64,000 nt of DNA from Paenochrobactrum pullorum (GCF_041929845.1 NZ_JBHEEH010000006.1:1-64000); one strand, 5' to 3'. Positions 8,242 through 17,267 are shown, numbered from the stretch's first letter. Numbers and translations: made by a program. Notes: generated by a model not told the origin, from the sequence alone.

Positions 8242-9480
8242 ATGAATGATCAACCAGTTATTGCGCCTTCCCCTGCTCTGAAAACAGCACAGAACAAACA
8301 TCGAAAATCACGTAAACCCGCTTATCTTAAGTGGTTGCTGATCGCTGTCATTGTTGCAGGTGGCGCATTTTGGTACTGGCAAAGTTCAGGGGCGGACCAA
8401 GGAACAGGCACGGCGCAACTGACCCAAAAAGTCGTGCGCGGTGACATTGAAAATGCCATTACAGCTGTTGGAACATTAAAAGCGCTCCGCAGTGTCAATG
8501 TTGGCGCACAGGTTTCCGGCCAGCTCAAATCGGTCAAGGTCGAGGTCGGTGATCAGGTAACAAAAAGTCAGTTATTGGCCGAAATTGATCCGGCTCCGAT
8601 TGAAAAACGCGTCGAAATGAGCAGTGCACAGCTTGAAAATCTGGAAGCACAGCTCATAAGCCGCGAAGCACAAGCCAAGATTAAAAAACTGAATGCTGAT
8701 CGTCAGCGTGCTTTGCTCGCCACACGCGGTGTCTCAAAGGCAACGGTTGAACAAGCCGATGCCGATCAGGTAATGGCCGAAGCAGATGTTAAATCGCTGC
8801 GCGCGCAAATTCGCCAACAACAGGCACAAGTCGAGAGCGAGAAAGTCGATCTCGGCTATACCAAAATTTACAGTCCTATGGATGGCACCATCGTCGACCA
8901 GCCGGCTAAAGAAGGTGAAACGCTCAATGCCGTGCAAAGTGCGCCAACTGTTGTGACCGTTGCCGATCTCACCATACTGAGTGTCGAAGCACAGGTGTCC
9001 GAAGCCGATATCAGCCGCCTCAAAATTGGTATGGAAGCTTATTTCACCCTGCTCGGCCAACCGGGCAAACGCTATCAGGGCAAGTTGCGCCAGATCAAAC
9101 CGACTCCGGAAGTGCTCAATAATGTCGTGCTTTATTATGCGCTTTTTGACGTGCCCAATCCTGATGACGAACTCAAAATCGATATGAGTGCTCAGGTTTA
9201 TTTCATTAATGATGCGGCCAAAGATGCTCTTTTGGTGCCGGTTTCCGCTTTGAAAGATGCTCCAAGCGGTAATGGTAAAACCGGCTCGTCCAGTGCAACA
9301 GTTTCAGTCGTCACACCCTCTGGTGCCACACAAGAAAAAACCGTTGAAGTCGGTATTCGTAACCGTGTTCAGGCGCAGGTCATCAGCGGGCTTGAAGAAG
9401 GCGAAACTGTTATCATCAACAATGCAGCAAGCGGGCAATCCGGCAATCGCAGAAATAATTTCAGACCGGGTATGTTCTAA
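8242..9480 (+). CDS. macA: periplasmic adaptor subunit MacA
   Basis: HlyD/MacA-type membrane fusion protein of 412 residues, linking an inner-membrane MacB ABC transporter to an outer-membrane TolC channel. After a cytoplasmic tail with Lys and Arg, one transmembrane helix spans about 30-48. Then come the lipoyl half-motifs (NVGAQVSGQLKSVKVEVGDQV; LGYTKIYSPMDGTIVDQ), a coiled-coil hairpin at about 125-200, and beta-barrel and membrane-proximal domains. A short Gly/Arg/Asn-rich tail ends the protein. The start has AAGG 12 bases upstream. macB follows after 12 bases, so the two form an operon. Substrates in this family are macrolides, peptides or siderophore-like compounds; here it is undefined. 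Confidence 0.93.
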   Translation: MNDQPVIAPSPALKTAQNKHRKSRKPAYLKWLLIAVIVAGGAFWYWQSSGADQGTGTAQLTQKVVRGDIENAITAVGTLKALRSVNVGAQVSGQLKSVKVEVGDQVTKSQLLAEIDPAPIEKRVEMSSAQLENLEAQLISREAQAKIKKLNADRQRALLATRGVSKATVEQADADQVMAEADVKSLRAQIRQQQAQVESEKVDLGYTKIYSPMDGTIVDQPAKEGETLNAVQSAPTVVTVADLTILSVEAQVSEADISRLKIGMEAYFTLLGQPGKRYQGKLRQIKPTPEVLNNVVLYYALFDVPNPDDELKIDMSAQVYFINDAAKDALLVPVSALKDAPSGNGKTGSSSATVSVVTPSGATQEKTVEVGIRNRVQAQVISGLEEGETVIINNAASGQSGNRRNNFRPGMF

Positions 9481-9492
9481 GGGAGCCGCCTC

Positions 9493-11442
9493 ATGTCTGC
9501 ATTGATCAAACTCAATAATATCCGCAAGTCCTTTCACAATGGCGATCTGTCGGTGGAAGTACTGCATGGTATTTCGCTGGAAATCCAATCGGGTGAATTT
9601 GTCGCCATCATCGGTGCATCCGGTTCCGGCAAGTCAACTTTGATGAATATATTAGGCTGTCTGGATAATCCAAGCAGCGGTCATTACCTGCTGGAAGGTG
9701 AAGATGTAGCTGATCTTGCCCCCGATGAACTGGCAGCATTAAGAAGACGCACATTCGGTTTTATCTTCCAAAATTATAATCTTATTCCCACCGCCACGGC
9801 GCAGGAAAATGTCGAAGTTCCGGCCATTTATGCCGGTATGTCTTTGAGCGAAAGACAGGCACGCTCTGAAGAACTGCTCACCACCTTAAACCTTGCCGAC
9901 CGGCTTGATCATCGGCCTAACCAACTCTCGGGCGGTCAGCAACAGCGCGTTTCCATCGCCCGTGCATTGATGAATGGCGGACGCATCATTTTGGCCGATG
10001 AGCCAACCGGTGCGCTGGACAGTAAAAGTGGTGATGATGTGATGGCTCTGTTGCGCTCCATGCATGCGCAAGGTCACACTATCATTGTCATTACGCACTC
10101 ACGCGAAGTGGCAGAACAAGCAGACCGTCTGATTGAAATTAAAGACGGCCATATTCTTGCCGATACCACCAAGTCCATAAAGCCGGTAATTATCCAGACA
10201 GAAGCAAGCCGGCAATCTATCGAACATCAGGATAAAAAAAGCCTGATTGGTTTGGGTGATTTAAGTGAATCGATCAAAATGGCCTTGCGTGCGCTTCGAG
10301 CCAATTTATTTCGAACCATCCTCACTTTGCTTGGTATTTTTATCGGTGTCAGCTCTGTAGTTGCCATGCTTGCCATTGGCGGCGGCGCTCAAAAATCGAT
10401 TCTCGATCAAATCAATGCCATGGGTTCCGACCTGTTGTTGATTCGTCCCGGCATGGCCAATTTCCGTGGCAGCGGCGGCATTGCAACGCTTATTCCCGAA
10501 GATGCAACCGCGATTGAACAACTGCCCAATGTCAAATTTGCTGTTCCTGAAACCAGTGCCAGCGTCACGCTTCGCTATGGCAATGTGGATTACCAGTCCT
10601 CTGTGACCGGCACGGTTCCTGCTTTCACCACATCCAAATCGTGGAAAATGGAACAGGGTGACTTCATCAATGACAATGATCTCAATACCTATGCGCCAGT
10701 TATCGCTCTTGGTTCAACGGTCGCAGACACCTTGTTTGCCAATGGCGAAAACCCGATCGGCAAATATATTCTGGTGCAGAAAATTCCGTTTCAGGTGATT
10801 GGAGTACTGGCGGAAAAAGGCGGCGGCATGGGTGGTAATGACCAGGATGACATTGCCATTGTGCCGCTAACAACCGGAAATCAGCGCCTGTTTGGTCAAA
10901 GACATGTCCGCAACATTACCGTGCAAGTGGAAAATGATGCACTGATCGATGCAACCCAAGATCAAATCCAGGCATTGCTGAATGAGCGCCATCAGCGTGA
11001 AGACACTATGATTACCAATATGTCTTCAATTCGTGATGCCGTTACCGAAACATCGAATACGCTGAAAATCTTTTTAGGTTCTATTGCGGCTATTTCGCTG
11101 CTGGTTGGCGGAATCGGTGTCATGAATATCATGCTGGTGAGTGTCACCGAACGCACCCGTGAAATCGGTGTGCGCATGGCAACAGGTGCCAGACGCCGCG
11201 ACATCCTTATGCAGTTCATCACTGAAGCATTGGTCGTTTCAAGTATTGGGGGCGTATTGGGTGTTATGTTCGGCCTGACGATTGCTTTTATCGCCGAAGT
11301 CATGGGGCTGACCATTCAATATAGCCTCAGCCCTGTTTTACTGGCTTTTGGCTCGGCTTTCGCAACTGGTCTGATCTTTGGTTATCTGCCTGCCCGCAAA
11401 GCTTCAAGATTATTGCCGGCTGTGGCACTATCCAGCGAATAG
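9493..11442 (+). CDS. macB: MacB ABC transporter, ATPase-permease fusion
   Basis: Half transporter of 649 residues with an N-terminal nucleotide-binding domain: Walker A GASGSGKS near 42, signature LSGGQQQR near 145, Walker B IILADEPTGALD near 165. The C-terminal MacB/FtsX permease part has one helix near 275-297, a large periplasmic domain to about 520, and three helices at the end (MNIMLVSVTERTREIGVRMA is the typical cytoplasmic loop). It couples ATP hydrolysis to extrusion through MacA and a TolC protein encoded elsewhere. GGGAG lies 8 bases before the ATG. It converges on tonB with only 26 bases between. Confidence 0.95.
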   Translation: MSALIKLNNIRKSFHNGDLSVEVLHGISLEIQSGEFVAIIGASGSGKSTLMNILGCLDNPSSGHYLLEGEDVADLAPDELAALRRRTFGFIFQNYNLIPTATAQENVEVPAIYAGMSLSERQARSEELLTTLNLADRLDHRPNQLSGGQQQRVSIARALMNGGRIILADEPTGALDSKSGDDVMALLRSMHAQGHTIIVITHSREVAEQADRLIEIKDGHILADTTKSIKPVIIQTEASRQSIEHQDKKSLIGLGDLSESIKMALRALRANLFRTILTLLGIFIGVSSVVAMLAIGGGAQKSILDQINAMGSDLLLIRPGMANFRGSGGIATLIPEDATAIEQLPNVKFAVPETSASVTLRYGNVDYQSSVTGTVPAFTTSKSWKMEQGDFINDNDLNTYAPVIALGSTVADTLFANGENPIGKYILVQKIPFQVIGVLAEKGGGMGGNDQDDIAIVPLTTGNQRLFGQRHVRNITVQVENDALIDATQDQIQALLNERHQREDTMITNMSSIRDAVTETSNTLKIFLGSIAAISLLVGGIGVMNIMLVSVTERTREIGVRMATGARRRDILMQFITEALVVSSIGGVLGVMFGLTIAFIAEVMGLTIQYSLSPVLLAFGSAFATGLIFGYLPARKASRLLPAVALSSE

Positions 11443-11468
11443 TGCCACAAGGCGTTATTTCAATTGCA

Positions 11469-12395
11469 TTAGCTGCGTCCGGTAAAGCGGATCGGAACTG
11501 TAATCGGCATACGCGATTTAGCCATCGCTGCCGGTGGGGCTGGTACGGGTGATGCGCGCTGTACAGTTTGCAGTGCCAGCTGATCAAGTTTAGGATCGCC
11601 AGAGGAGCCGGAAACACGTGCCGAAAGCACCTGACCGGACGGATCGATCACAAAGCTGATATTCACAATGCCCTTGGCACCCGATCCCATACCGCGTGAC
11701 AAGAAACGACGCTGACGTTCCAAATGCGCCTGCAATTTTGAGACCCATTTGTCCGAACTAATACCCGGATTGCCGGCAGACTGACCATTGCGGTTGGCCG
11801 CAATTTTTGCGCCGTCCTTGGCCGCAACAGACGGTGTTGCCGCTCTGCTGTTGTCAGGTGCTTTTTCGGTTTTCTTAGGTTTTGGTTTCTCAACACGTTT
11901 TTCGACTGGTTTTTCCTGTTTTTTCTCAACAGGTTTCGGGCGTTCAACCGGTTTTTCAGCTGGAAGCGGTACAGCAACCTCCGGCTCTGGTGCTTCCACA
12001 ATATCAGGGATGATTTCTTCTGGTTCCGGCTCGGGTTCTGGTTCCGGTTCCGGCTCCACGACAGGCTCCGGCTCTGGCTCCGGTTCAACCTCCGGCTCTG
12101 GTTCCGGTTCCACTTCAGCCAGTTCCTGCACCATATCAGGCTGCACAACATCAGCCTCATCTTCTGCTATCGGTGCTTCAGGCTCCGGCTCAAACTCGAT
12201 CATGATCGCTGCGGGAGGAGAGCCATCCATGACGTCTTCAGGCTGCATTGAATGCACGACATAAGCACCAGCGGCATGCGCGCATAAAACAATGGCACCA
12301 GCACCAATCCAACGCGCAGCATCCACCCATCCTGAACGGGTATCGTCCATGGAAACCGGTCTGATACGCGGATGTTCAGGCGGCATTTTCAGCAT
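11469..12395 (-). CDS. tonB: TonB energy transducer
   Basis: TonB family protein of 308 residues. An N-terminal cytoplasmic tail of about 28 residues precedes one transmembrane helix (about 29-47). A long periplasmic spacer of Pro-Glu repeats (about 67-135) is followed by a Pro-Lys part and a C-terminal domain (about 215-308) ending in the RFTGRS tail. It transmits proton-motive force from ExbB-ExbD to TonB-dependent outer-membrane receptors for siderophores or haem. Its start overlaps the exbD stop by one base, so it is the last gene of exbB-exbD-tonB. The IRO-type box upstream of exbB implies iron control. Confidence 0.93.
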   Translation of the reverse strand: MLKMPPEHPRIRPVSMDDTRSGWVDAARWIGAGAIVLCAHAAGAYVVHSMQPEDVMDGSPPAAIMIEFEPEPEAPIAEDEADVVQPDMVQELAEVEPEPEPEVEPEPEPEPVVEPEPEPEPEPEPEEIIPDIVEAPEPEVAVPLPAEKPVERPKPVEKKQEKPVEKRVEKPKPKKTEKAPDNSRAATPSVAAKDGAKIAANRNGQSAGNPGISSDKWVSKLQAHLERQRRFLSRGMGSGAKGIVNISFVIDPSGQVLSARVSGSSGDPKLDQLALQTVQRASPVPAPPAAMAKSRMPITVPIRFTGRS

Positions 12396-12889
12396 TAGTT
12401 CGTCCCCGATCCGTTAAGAGCAGGGGCAGGTGTTTCACCTGCATTGTCGTTTTGAACTGAATTATCCGGTGCACTGACAGTTTCAAGACCAACCAGCGCA
12501 ATTTTCAGATATCCCGCTTCACGCAGCAAATTCATAACGCGCATCAGCTCACCATAACCGACAACCTTATCGGCACGTAAAAAGATACGTGTATCTTTAT
12601 TATTTTCTGAAACTTTGTCCAGAAAACCACCGATTTCTTCCCGGTTTACCGGATCGTTGCCAATATTGAGTGACAAGTCATCTTTCAACGTCACATAAAC
12701 CGGCAAATCAGGGCGTGGCTGGGACGCCGCATTCGATGCCGGCAAATCCACATTCACATCCACGGTTGCCAAGGGAGCAGCAACCATGAAAATGATCAGG
12801 AGAACAAGCATAACGTCAATAAAAGGCGTAACATTGATCTCGTGATTCAGGGAAAGATCATCATCTAAATCGCGTAACTTTCCGGCCAT
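12395..12889 (-). CDS. exbD: TonB system transport protein ExbD
   Basis: ExbD/TolR family protein of 164 residues with a short cytoplasmic N-terminus and one transmembrane helix carrying the conserved proton-path Asp (VTPFIDVMLVLLIIFMVAAP). A periplasmic dimerisation domain follows, then a Ser/Ala/Asn-rich tail. It works with ExbB and TonB to energise outer-membrane receptors. It starts 5 bases after the exbB stop and overlaps tonB by one base. It is a paralogue of tolR at 41435-41884, but its linkage to exbB and tonB identifies it. Confidence 0.94.
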   Translation of the reverse strand: MAGKLRDLDDDLSLNHEINVTPFIDVMLVLLIIFMVAAPLATVDVNVDLPASNAASQPRPDLPVYVTLKDDLSLNIGNDPVNREEIGGFLDKVSENNKDTRIFLRADKVVGYGELMRVMNLLREAGYLKIALVGLETVSAPDNSVQNDNAGETPAPALNGSGTN

Positions 12890-12894
12890 GAAAC

Positions 12895-14097
12895 TTACTC
12901 CGCTGCAATCTTGGAAAGCTGTGCACGACGTTTAGCCAGCGCAAAATCAAGATCACGGCTGACCAGACGTTCGACACCAGCACCCGCATCAGCCAATGTT
13001 TGACGATATGTTGTGATGGAACGTGCAAAGACGTTATAGATAACCACGGCAGGAATAGCGGCAACAAGACCAATTGCCGTTGCAAGCAATGCTTCCGCAA
13101 TACCAGGTGCTACTACCGCCAGATTGGTTGTTTGTGATTCCGAAATGCTGATGAAGGAGTTCATGATACCCCAAACAGTACCAAACAAACCGACAAATGG
13201 CGCGACCGAACCAATGGTTGCCAAAGCGCCGGTACCTTTGGAAAGTCTGCGACCAGCAGCAGCTTCAATACGTGACAATCTGGAAGCAACACGTTCCTTG
13301 ACACCCTCACCGCCCGCAAGAACGACAGCTGGGGCACTTGCTTCCACTTCATCTTGTGCTGCATGAACCAGAATCGCACCAGGGCTCTTTTCACTGGCAA
13401 GGGTACGGGCTGCATCAGCAAGCGATGCTGAATGACCAATGGTTTTCATCACCTTTTTCAGCTTACGTCGTGCAATGGCCAATTCAAGGGATTTAGCAAT
13501 CCATACAGTCCATGTCAGCAAGGATGCAAGAGCCAAACCAACCATCACTGTTTTAACAATGATATCAGCTGCCATAAACATGCCCATAGGCGAAAGATCC
13601 TGCGGCAGCGTATGATCACGCTCCTGCGCTGGCTCATCTCCGGAAGCAGGTGCAGCCTGAATCGGCGTCACATCTGCAGGTGTTGCCTGCGGAGTAACAT
13701 CAGTCTGGATATTTCCCTGTGCAGGCTCGGTGGCCGATGGCTGCGCTGAATTATTTTCAGACGGCGCACCAGATGCAGCGGGGGATGCAGGCGTATTTGT
13801 TGGTGCCGCTGCAGGCTCTGATGTTGCAGGAGCAACGGGCGCTGCAGGCGCAGCCGATGGCTGTGACGGAGCTTCTTGGGTCGCAGCTGGCTGTGCAGGA
13901 GCTGTTTGAACTGGCGCCGGAGTTTCAGTATTTCCGGATGAGCTAGAAGGGGTTTCCTGCGCGAAAGCCTGACCGCTCAACAGCGGCGAGCTCGCAATAC
14001 CAGCGGCTAGTAATATAAAACCAAACTGCTGCATTGCGTGTTTAATGGTTACAGACACAGGAACCCTCATTAATCTTAGCTGAACACTTAGTTTCAT
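12895..14097 (-). CDS. exbB: TonB system transport protein ExbB, long form
   Basis: Proton-channel subunit of the TonB motor, 400 residues. It has a signal-like hydrophobic N-terminus (about 24-46) and a long periplasmic stretch rich in Pro, Ala, Thr and Gln (about 48-165). The MotA/TolQ/ExbB domain follows with three membrane helices, including IGSVAPFVGLFGTVWGIMNSF. This extended N-terminus is common in alphaproteobacterial tonB-type ExbB and absent from E. coli ExbB. GGCAGGGG directly precedes the ATG at 14097; an internal Met at residue 10 is an alternative start. First gene of exbB-exbD-tonB, with an IRO-like operator upstream. Confidence 0.93.
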   Translation of the reverse strand: MKLSVQLRLMRVPVSVTIKHAMQQFGFILLAAGIASSPLLSGQAFAQETPSSSSGNTETPAPVQTAPAQPAATQEAPSQPSAAPAAPVAPATSEPAAAPTNTPASPAASGAPSENNSAQPSATEPAQGNIQTDVTPQATPADVTPIQAAPASGDEPAQERDHTLPQDLSPMGMFMAADIIVKTVMVGLALASLLTWTVWIAKSLELAIARRKLKKVMKTIGHSASLADAARTLASEKSPGAILVHAAQDEVEASAPAVVLAGGEGVKERVASRLSRIEAAAGRRLSKGTGALATIGSVAPFVGLFGTVWGIMNSFISISESQTTNLAVVAPGIAEALLATAIGLVAAIPAVVIYNVFARSITTYRQTLADAGAGVERLVSRDLDFALAKRRAQLSKIAAE

Positions 14098-14151
14098 CCC
14101 CTGCCTTTCAGCCGCACCGGATAACAGAGCTCTAAAGACAGTTATTGCCCC

Positions 14152-14181
14152 TTAATAGTCCCCAATAACATGATTATGCAA
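14152..14181 (-). promoter_or_regulatory. putative exbB promoter
   Basis: Reading the minus strand, TTGCAT (14181-14176) and TATTAA (14157-14152) are spaced by 18 bases, about 55 bases before the exbB start. The -35 lies within the IRO-like palindrome. Confidence 0.45.
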
Positions 14182-14189
14182 GTCATGTT
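14167..14189. promoter_or_regulatory. IRO-box-like RirA operator
   Basis: Perfect interrupted palindrome AACATGA-N9-TCATGTT. The core TGA-N9-TCA is the iron-responsive operator recognised by the Fe-S regulator RirA in rhizobia and Agrobacterium. It covers the predicted -35 of the exbB-exbD-tonB promoter, as an iron-dependent repressor site should. Confidence 0.65.
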
Positions 14190-14221
14190 TTGGTTTATGC
14201 CCTAATTAAAATAGATTTATG

Positions 14222-14246
14222 GGAACTTTTTTGTCATGACGACATT
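14222..14246 (+). promoter_or_regulatory. EcfG-like promoter variant, DUF883 gene
   Basis: GGAAC at 14222-14226, a 16-base spacer, then CATT (consensus CGTT) continuing AA, about 100 bases before the DUF883 start. One mismatch in the -10, but the spacing is right. Confidence 0.4.
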
Positions 14247-14349
14247 AACTAAAAGAGTAATAAAGCACTTATTCCTCATATAGTATATGTTGGCATTCTA
14301 TTGCCTCATGCTAACAATAAAGAGTTTATTCATTTATGGAGGCCAAAAC

Positions 14350-14688
14350 ATGGCACGTGCAGCAGATAAGGTCACCCAGAAAGTTGAAGAAATGACAGAT
14401 GTCGGCAGTACCGATCTTCAGGAACAGATTGAACAGCTCAAGCAGGATATTGCATCCATTGCAGCAACAATCTCCCAACTGGGGCAACAAAAACTCCGCG
14501 ATGCCAAGCGTGATGCTTCGCAAGTCTATGCAGACGCGGTAGAACATGGTGAAACGACCATGAGCGAGCTGAAGTCATGCGCACAAAATATTGAAGACCA
14601 ATTGCTGGAAACCGTACGCGAGCGTCCGATTGCATCTCTCGCAACGGCTGTTGGTGTCGGCTATCTGCTTGCAATCTTGCGTCGCTGA
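14350..14688 (+). CDS. DUF883 family protein (YqjD/ElaB-like)
   Basis: Protein of 112 residues. A charged, helical, coiled-coil-prone body (about 10-85, rich in Gln, Lys and Glu) is followed by one C-terminal membrane helix starting near RPIASLATAVGVGYLLA. E. coli relatives YqjD and ElaB are inner-membrane, ribosome-associated, stationary-phase proteins. The ATG at 14350 is set by GGAGG 7 bases upstream; an in-frame ATG at 14287 has no site. The next gene starts 2 bases after its stop, and the pair resembles yqjD-yqjE. A GGAAC-type element upstream suggests EcfG control. Confidence 0.85.
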   Translation: MARAADKVTQKVEEMTDVGSTDLQEQIEQLKQDIASIAATISQLGQQKLRDAKRDASQVYADAVEHGETTMSELKSCAQNIEDQLLETVRERPIASLATAVGVGYLLAILRR

Positions 14689-14690
14689 TC

Positions 14691-15128
14691 ATGCTGCGTT
14701 TATTGTCGCCCTTAATCATATCCATGTTTAAGCAAGAATTATGTGAAACCACGCAACAGGCCAAACGCGGGTTCATCACCTGTGCTATCATCGGCATATT
14801 TGCGGCAATTGGTTTCGTCTTTCTCTTGCTTGCAGGTTTTATCTATCTGTCAACACTCGGCAGTCCACTTGCCGCTGCTCTCATCATGGCAGCAGGTGCT
14901 TTTATAGTAGCATTGGTGGCATGGCTCATTATCAAAAGTGTTAATGCAGCAGCTGAGCGAAAGCGGCGTGAACGCCTCGAAGCCGATAAATCAGCTTTCG
15001 TGGCAACTGCATCGCTTGCAGCCGTTGAAGCTGTGCTTAAACGCCCGATATTGGCCGCTGCCTTGCCATTGGCAACTATGGCACTGACTTCATTGCTGCG
15101 TGATAAAAAAAACAATGATCGCGCTTGA
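14691..15128 (+). CDS. phage-holin-family / YqjE-like membrane protein
   Basis: Protein of 145 residues with two adjacent hydrophobic helices at about 28-52 and 56-82, a basic stretch (AERKRRERLEADK) near 88-100 and a weakly hydrophobic third segment. This matches the small putative Actinobacterial-holin-III/YqjE family commonly paired with DUF883 genes. It begins 2 bases after the DUF883 stop, so the two are translationally linked. Function is not established; coexpression points to an envelope stress role rather than lysis. A bidirectional terminator follows. Confidence 0.75.
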   Translation: MLRLLSPLIISMFKQELCETTQQAKRGFITCAIIGIFAAIGFVFLLLAGFIYLSTLGSPLAAALIMAAGAFIVALVAWLIIKSVNAAAERKRRERLEADKSAFVATASLAAVEAVLKRPILAAALPLATMALTSLLRDKKNNDRA

Positions 15129-15153
15129 ACCAGCTCGATTATGAAAATATGAA

Positions 15154-15192
15154 AAAACGGCCATGCCATGGATTTTCCGGCATGGCCGTTTT
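15154..15192. terminator. bidirectional terminator
   Basis: Perfect 14-base stem AAAACGGCCATGCC / GGCATGGCCGTTTT with an 11-base loop, between the convergent holin-like gene and the histidine kinase gene. Confidence 0.85.
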
Positions 15193-15195
15193 CAT

Positions 15196-16581
15196 TTATT
15201 CGGCAGGCTTCAGGCTCGTAAATTTAATAGTTACCGCTGTGCCGTTTTCATGTTTTTCGGAATAATGTGGTTTGCCCCCGTATTGCTGACTTAACTGCTC
15301 AACGACAATGGCCCCAAGACCGGCACATTTCTTTTCGCCGTTCCAGCCATTGCCGTCATCTTTGACAACAAGACAAAACTTGCCATCTTCAGCGGGTTGA
15401 AAGCGGATATAAACCTCACCTGCGCTGCGGTTATGAAACGCATGTTTGAGCGAATTGGTGACGAGTTCGCCTAAAATAATCCCGATGGTCGTCACATCGC
15501 GCGCATGAAAACTTTGAGATGAAAAATCGGTTTTAAACTTAATTTTATCGCCAAAATTATTCGACTGTTGAATAATATCTTGAACCACAGCATGCAAAAA
15601 TTCATCAACACGTGCGGTTTCCAGATCCTTGCCCAAACGCAACCGACGGTGCGCAATGGAAATTGTGTGAATACGCGCACGCGCAGAATCCAGAGCTTTA
15701 CGTGCATCATCATTATCAATTTGGCGCATTTGCAGGCTTAAAAGCGATGATACCTGCGCCAGAGAATTGCCAATCCGGTGATTGCTGTCTTGTAAAAGCA
15801 CCTCGACACGGCTGCGTTCACGCTCGGCAACCTCCCGCTCCTGTAGCAACTCGGCGGTGCGTTGTTGAACTTTTTGTTCCAATTCTTCATTTTCACTACG
15901 CAGCACCATATGGCCTTCATTGAGACGGCGCACTGAACGCTGCAAGCGGCTGAACAACAAGACAACAAGCACCACAGCCGACAAAAGTGCCAGCATTGAA
16001 GTAGCAGTCAACATGTTGCGGGTGCGGTCAATTTGTTTATTACGCTCTGCTAGCTGCACACTTTCATCACTTAAAAAAAGCGAGACGACTTTATCAAGTT
16101 GTGCCAGAAAGATAGCGGCTTCATCCTGCCGGACTCTATCCAAAGCCTCATCAAGCCGCTTATTTTTGGCCATATCAATTGTATAGCGTACGTCTTGATC
16201 AACACGGCCAATCAGATTTTTAATGTCGGTAACACGCGCTGTCTTATCCCGATCATCAACAACAATGCTTTCGATAACATCCAATGTCTCTTGCAGCGAG
16301 CGCAACGAAAATTGATAGGAATCGAGATAAGGCTCTTCAAGTGTCAGCAAATAACCTTTGCGGTTAGCCTCGAGATTGAATGCCAGACGCATAAGCATAT
16401 CTACTTGTTGCGACAACTCATAGCTATGTTTGATATCATCAATTTGCCGGGTTACACCAATCGTCAAATAAACAGTGCTGGTTGCAGATATCAAAACCAG
16501 TGCGAGAGAAATGCTGATTGCAGCAACCCGCCATTTCTTTTTTATTTTTTGCTGTATATCTGCTGATAATACTAAAAACAC
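15196..16581 (-). CDS. CHASE3 sensor histidine kinase (HisKA_2), PhyK-like
   Basis: Membrane sensor kinase of 461 residues. TM1 is at about 16-38. A periplasmic CHASE3-like domain carries NRKGYLLTLEEPYL near 75-90, TM2 is at about 192-210, and a coiled coil covers about 215-255. The HisKA_2 dimerisation domain has the phospho-acceptor His in DSNHRIGNSL near 268. The HATPase has the N box GELVTNSLKHAF and G box DDGNGW. HisKA_2/HWE kinases phosphorylate PhyR in the general stress response, and kinases of this layout sit beside ecfG in related genomes. It lies 131 bases downstream of ecfG on the same strand. The start is taken as GTG at 16581, which lacks a good ribosome binding site. Confidence 0.85.
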   Translation of the reverse strand: MFLVLSADIQQKIKKKWRVAAISISLALVLISATSTVYLTIGVTRQIDDIKHSYELSQQVDMLMRLAFNLEANRKGYLLTLEEPYLDSYQFSLRSLQETLDVIESIVVDDRDKTARVTDIKNLIGRVDQDVRYTIDMAKNKRLDEALDRVRQDEAAIFLAQLDKVVSLFLSDESVQLAERNKQIDRTRNMLTATSMLALLSAVVLVVLLFSRLQRSVRRLNEGHMVLRSENEELEQKVQQRTAELLQEREVAERERSRVEVLLQDSNHRIGNSLAQVSSLLSLQMRQIDNDDARKALDSARARIHTISIAHRRLRLGKDLETARVDEFLHAVVQDIIQQSNNFGDKIKFKTDFSSQSFHARDVTTIGIILGELVTNSLKHAFHNRSAGEVYIRFQPAEDGKFCLVVKDDGNGWNGEKKCAGLGAIVVEQLSQQYGGKPHYSEKHENGTAVTIKFTSLKPAE

Positions 16582-16712
16582 AATCTATGCCAAACAACAG
16601 AATTGCTCTTTCACTTACAAGAGCGCACTTATAAAACTTTATCAAGCAGTAAAATTTTAATTCTTTATGAACTTAAGTTTATAAGCGGTATTGTCCATCC
16701 GCTAATAAGATT

Positions 16713-17264
16713 TCATGCAAAACTCTTCATTGTCACATGCGCCGATACCGCATCAGGTCCGTAATCAGCTTGTCCATTGATATCAAGCAGCTCCTGTAGA
16801 CGCGTTCTGGCACGTGATACGCGGCTTTTCACCGTTCCCACTGCACAGTCACAGATAATCGCAGCTTCTTCATAAGAAAAACCGGAAGCACCAATCAGAA
16901 TAATTGCTTCACGCTGATCATCAGGTAATAAATTAAGTGCTTTACGAAAATCTTTCATGTCCAATGAGCCATATTGTTCTGGATGAACCGCCAGATTATC
17001 ACTGAACACGCCGTCGCTATCCTGCACTTCACGCCCGCGTTTGCGCATTTGACTGTAAAATTCATTTCTCAAAATGGTAAAAAGCCAGGCTTTAATATTG
17101 GTACCGGATTCAAAACTATCCTGTTTGGCCCAAGCTTTCAAAACCGTATCCTGTACCAAATCATCTGCTTTATCAGTCTGCCCTATCAGAGAAATTGCAA
17201 AGGCACGCAAATTTGGTAGCGCCGCCAGAAGGTCTCTTTTAAAAACCGATGCGCTATCAACCAT
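16713..17264 (-). CDS. ecfG: ECF sigma factor EcfG (RpoE), general stress response
   Basis: ECF sigma factor of 183 residues of the EcfG (ECF15) group, directing RNA polymerase to GGAAC/CGTT promoters. Region 2 spans about 17-80 (DKADDLVQDTVLKAW; TNIKAWLFTILRNEF). Region 4 spans about 105-165 (LLPDDQREAIILIGASGFSYEEAA; CAVGTVKSRVSRARTRL). It is held inactive by the anti-sigma factor NepR, encoded 3 bases upstream, and released when phosphorylated PhyR, encoded divergently, captures NepR. Three consensus target promoters lie in this window. Confidence 0.95.
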   Translation of the reverse strand: MVDSASVFKRDLLAALPNLRAFAISLIGQTDKADDLVQDTVLKAWAKQDSFESGTNIKAWLFTILRNEFYSQMRKRGREVQDSDGVFSDNLAVHPEQYGSLDMKDFRKALNLLPDDQREAIILIGASGFSYEEAAIICDCAVGTVKSRVSRARTRLQELLDINGQADYGPDAVSAHVTMKSFA

Positions 17265-17267
17265 TTG

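Noticed and set aside
11788..12264. Ser/Gly-repeat open frame antisense to tonB
   Set aside because: The Gly-Ser repeats are the reverse complement of the Pro-Glu repeats of TonB. The same applies to 40922-41182 over tolA.
14691..15128. Prophage holin
   Set aside because: No lysin or other phage gene is near; the pairing with DUF883 matches the chromosomal yqjD-yqjE type.
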